DNA from: Apoderus coryli
Lineage: Eukaryota; Arthropoda; Insecta; Coleoptera; Attelabidae
NCBI GenBank assembly: GCA_911728435.2
Contig: OU452202.1
Coordinates: forward strand, 17,525,135 to 17,589,134
DNA: 64,000 bases
Direction of reading: 5' to 3'
The first letter of the stretch is position 1. The text below holds more notes on this DNA, generated by a model. That model worked only from the letters and a program-made list of their open reading frames with translations, ran no database searches and had not been told where the DNA came from. The stretch itself is not shown here.

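Noticed and set aside
7710..64000. Titin, mucin, aphid bicycle or ODF family assignment for the giant gene
   Set aside because: Only composition or many-exon structure is shared; no diagnostic domain or motif of those families is visible.

Overview
The window is nuclear DNA of an animal, most likely an insect. It is AT-rich and intron-dense, with GT-AG (and some GC-AG) splice sites, LINE, SINE, hAT, pogo, piggyBac and foldback elements, and a mitochondrial acyl carrier protein gene with a pair of alternative exons of the kind known from Drosophila. No species is assigned. There is no bacterial operon, phage or CRISPR content.

Layout. 1-5120 is intergenic and repeat-rich, with two foldback elements and a dispersed repeat. 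5121-7008 (+) is a complete gene for the mitochondrial acyl carrier protein / complex I subunit NDUFAB1, with two adjacent, phase-matched, apparently mutually exclusive exons. 7710 to the right edge (-) is the 3' part of one very large gene. I could trace 74 exons through it by eye (63938-64000 partial at the edge, down to the stop codon at 7710-7712). They carry about 10.8 kb of coding sequence, about 3,590 residues, and all 73 exon-exon joins keep one open frame. The two genes are convergent.

The giant gene encodes a low-complexity, modular protein rich in Pro, Gly, Ala, Lys and Glu. Its modules are: basic KxTKxQKLREEK exons; YGPxxRP...YGRPxG(F/Y)(V/I)SP exons; acidic exons; exons in which almost every Cys lies in a P-C or P-C-G context; and, at the 3' end, a tandem array of near-identical exons (DDQFLEQFGMQQ...APCGAPP...MAPITEG). 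Those array exons are separated by 53-nt introns that use GC donors. A block of six consecutive exons (31120 to 27463) recurs as a second block (23552 to 21341) with the same order and intron phases, and part of the block recurs at the right edge. I do not recognise the protein family. A cross-linked structural protein, for example of sperm tail, muscle or cytoskeleton, is only a guess.

The introns of this gene hold nearly all the mobile DNA: fragments of several LINEs, a tRNA-derived SINE with a 13-bp target duplication, an internally deleted pogo-like element nested inside a hAT element with a perfect 8-bp duplication, a second hAT-like MITE with GTATCGATAC palindromes, a piggyBac remnant bounded by TTAA, and several long foldback elements whose ends read TA-CAGGGT. 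Some insertions sit within about 15-25 nt of splice donors.
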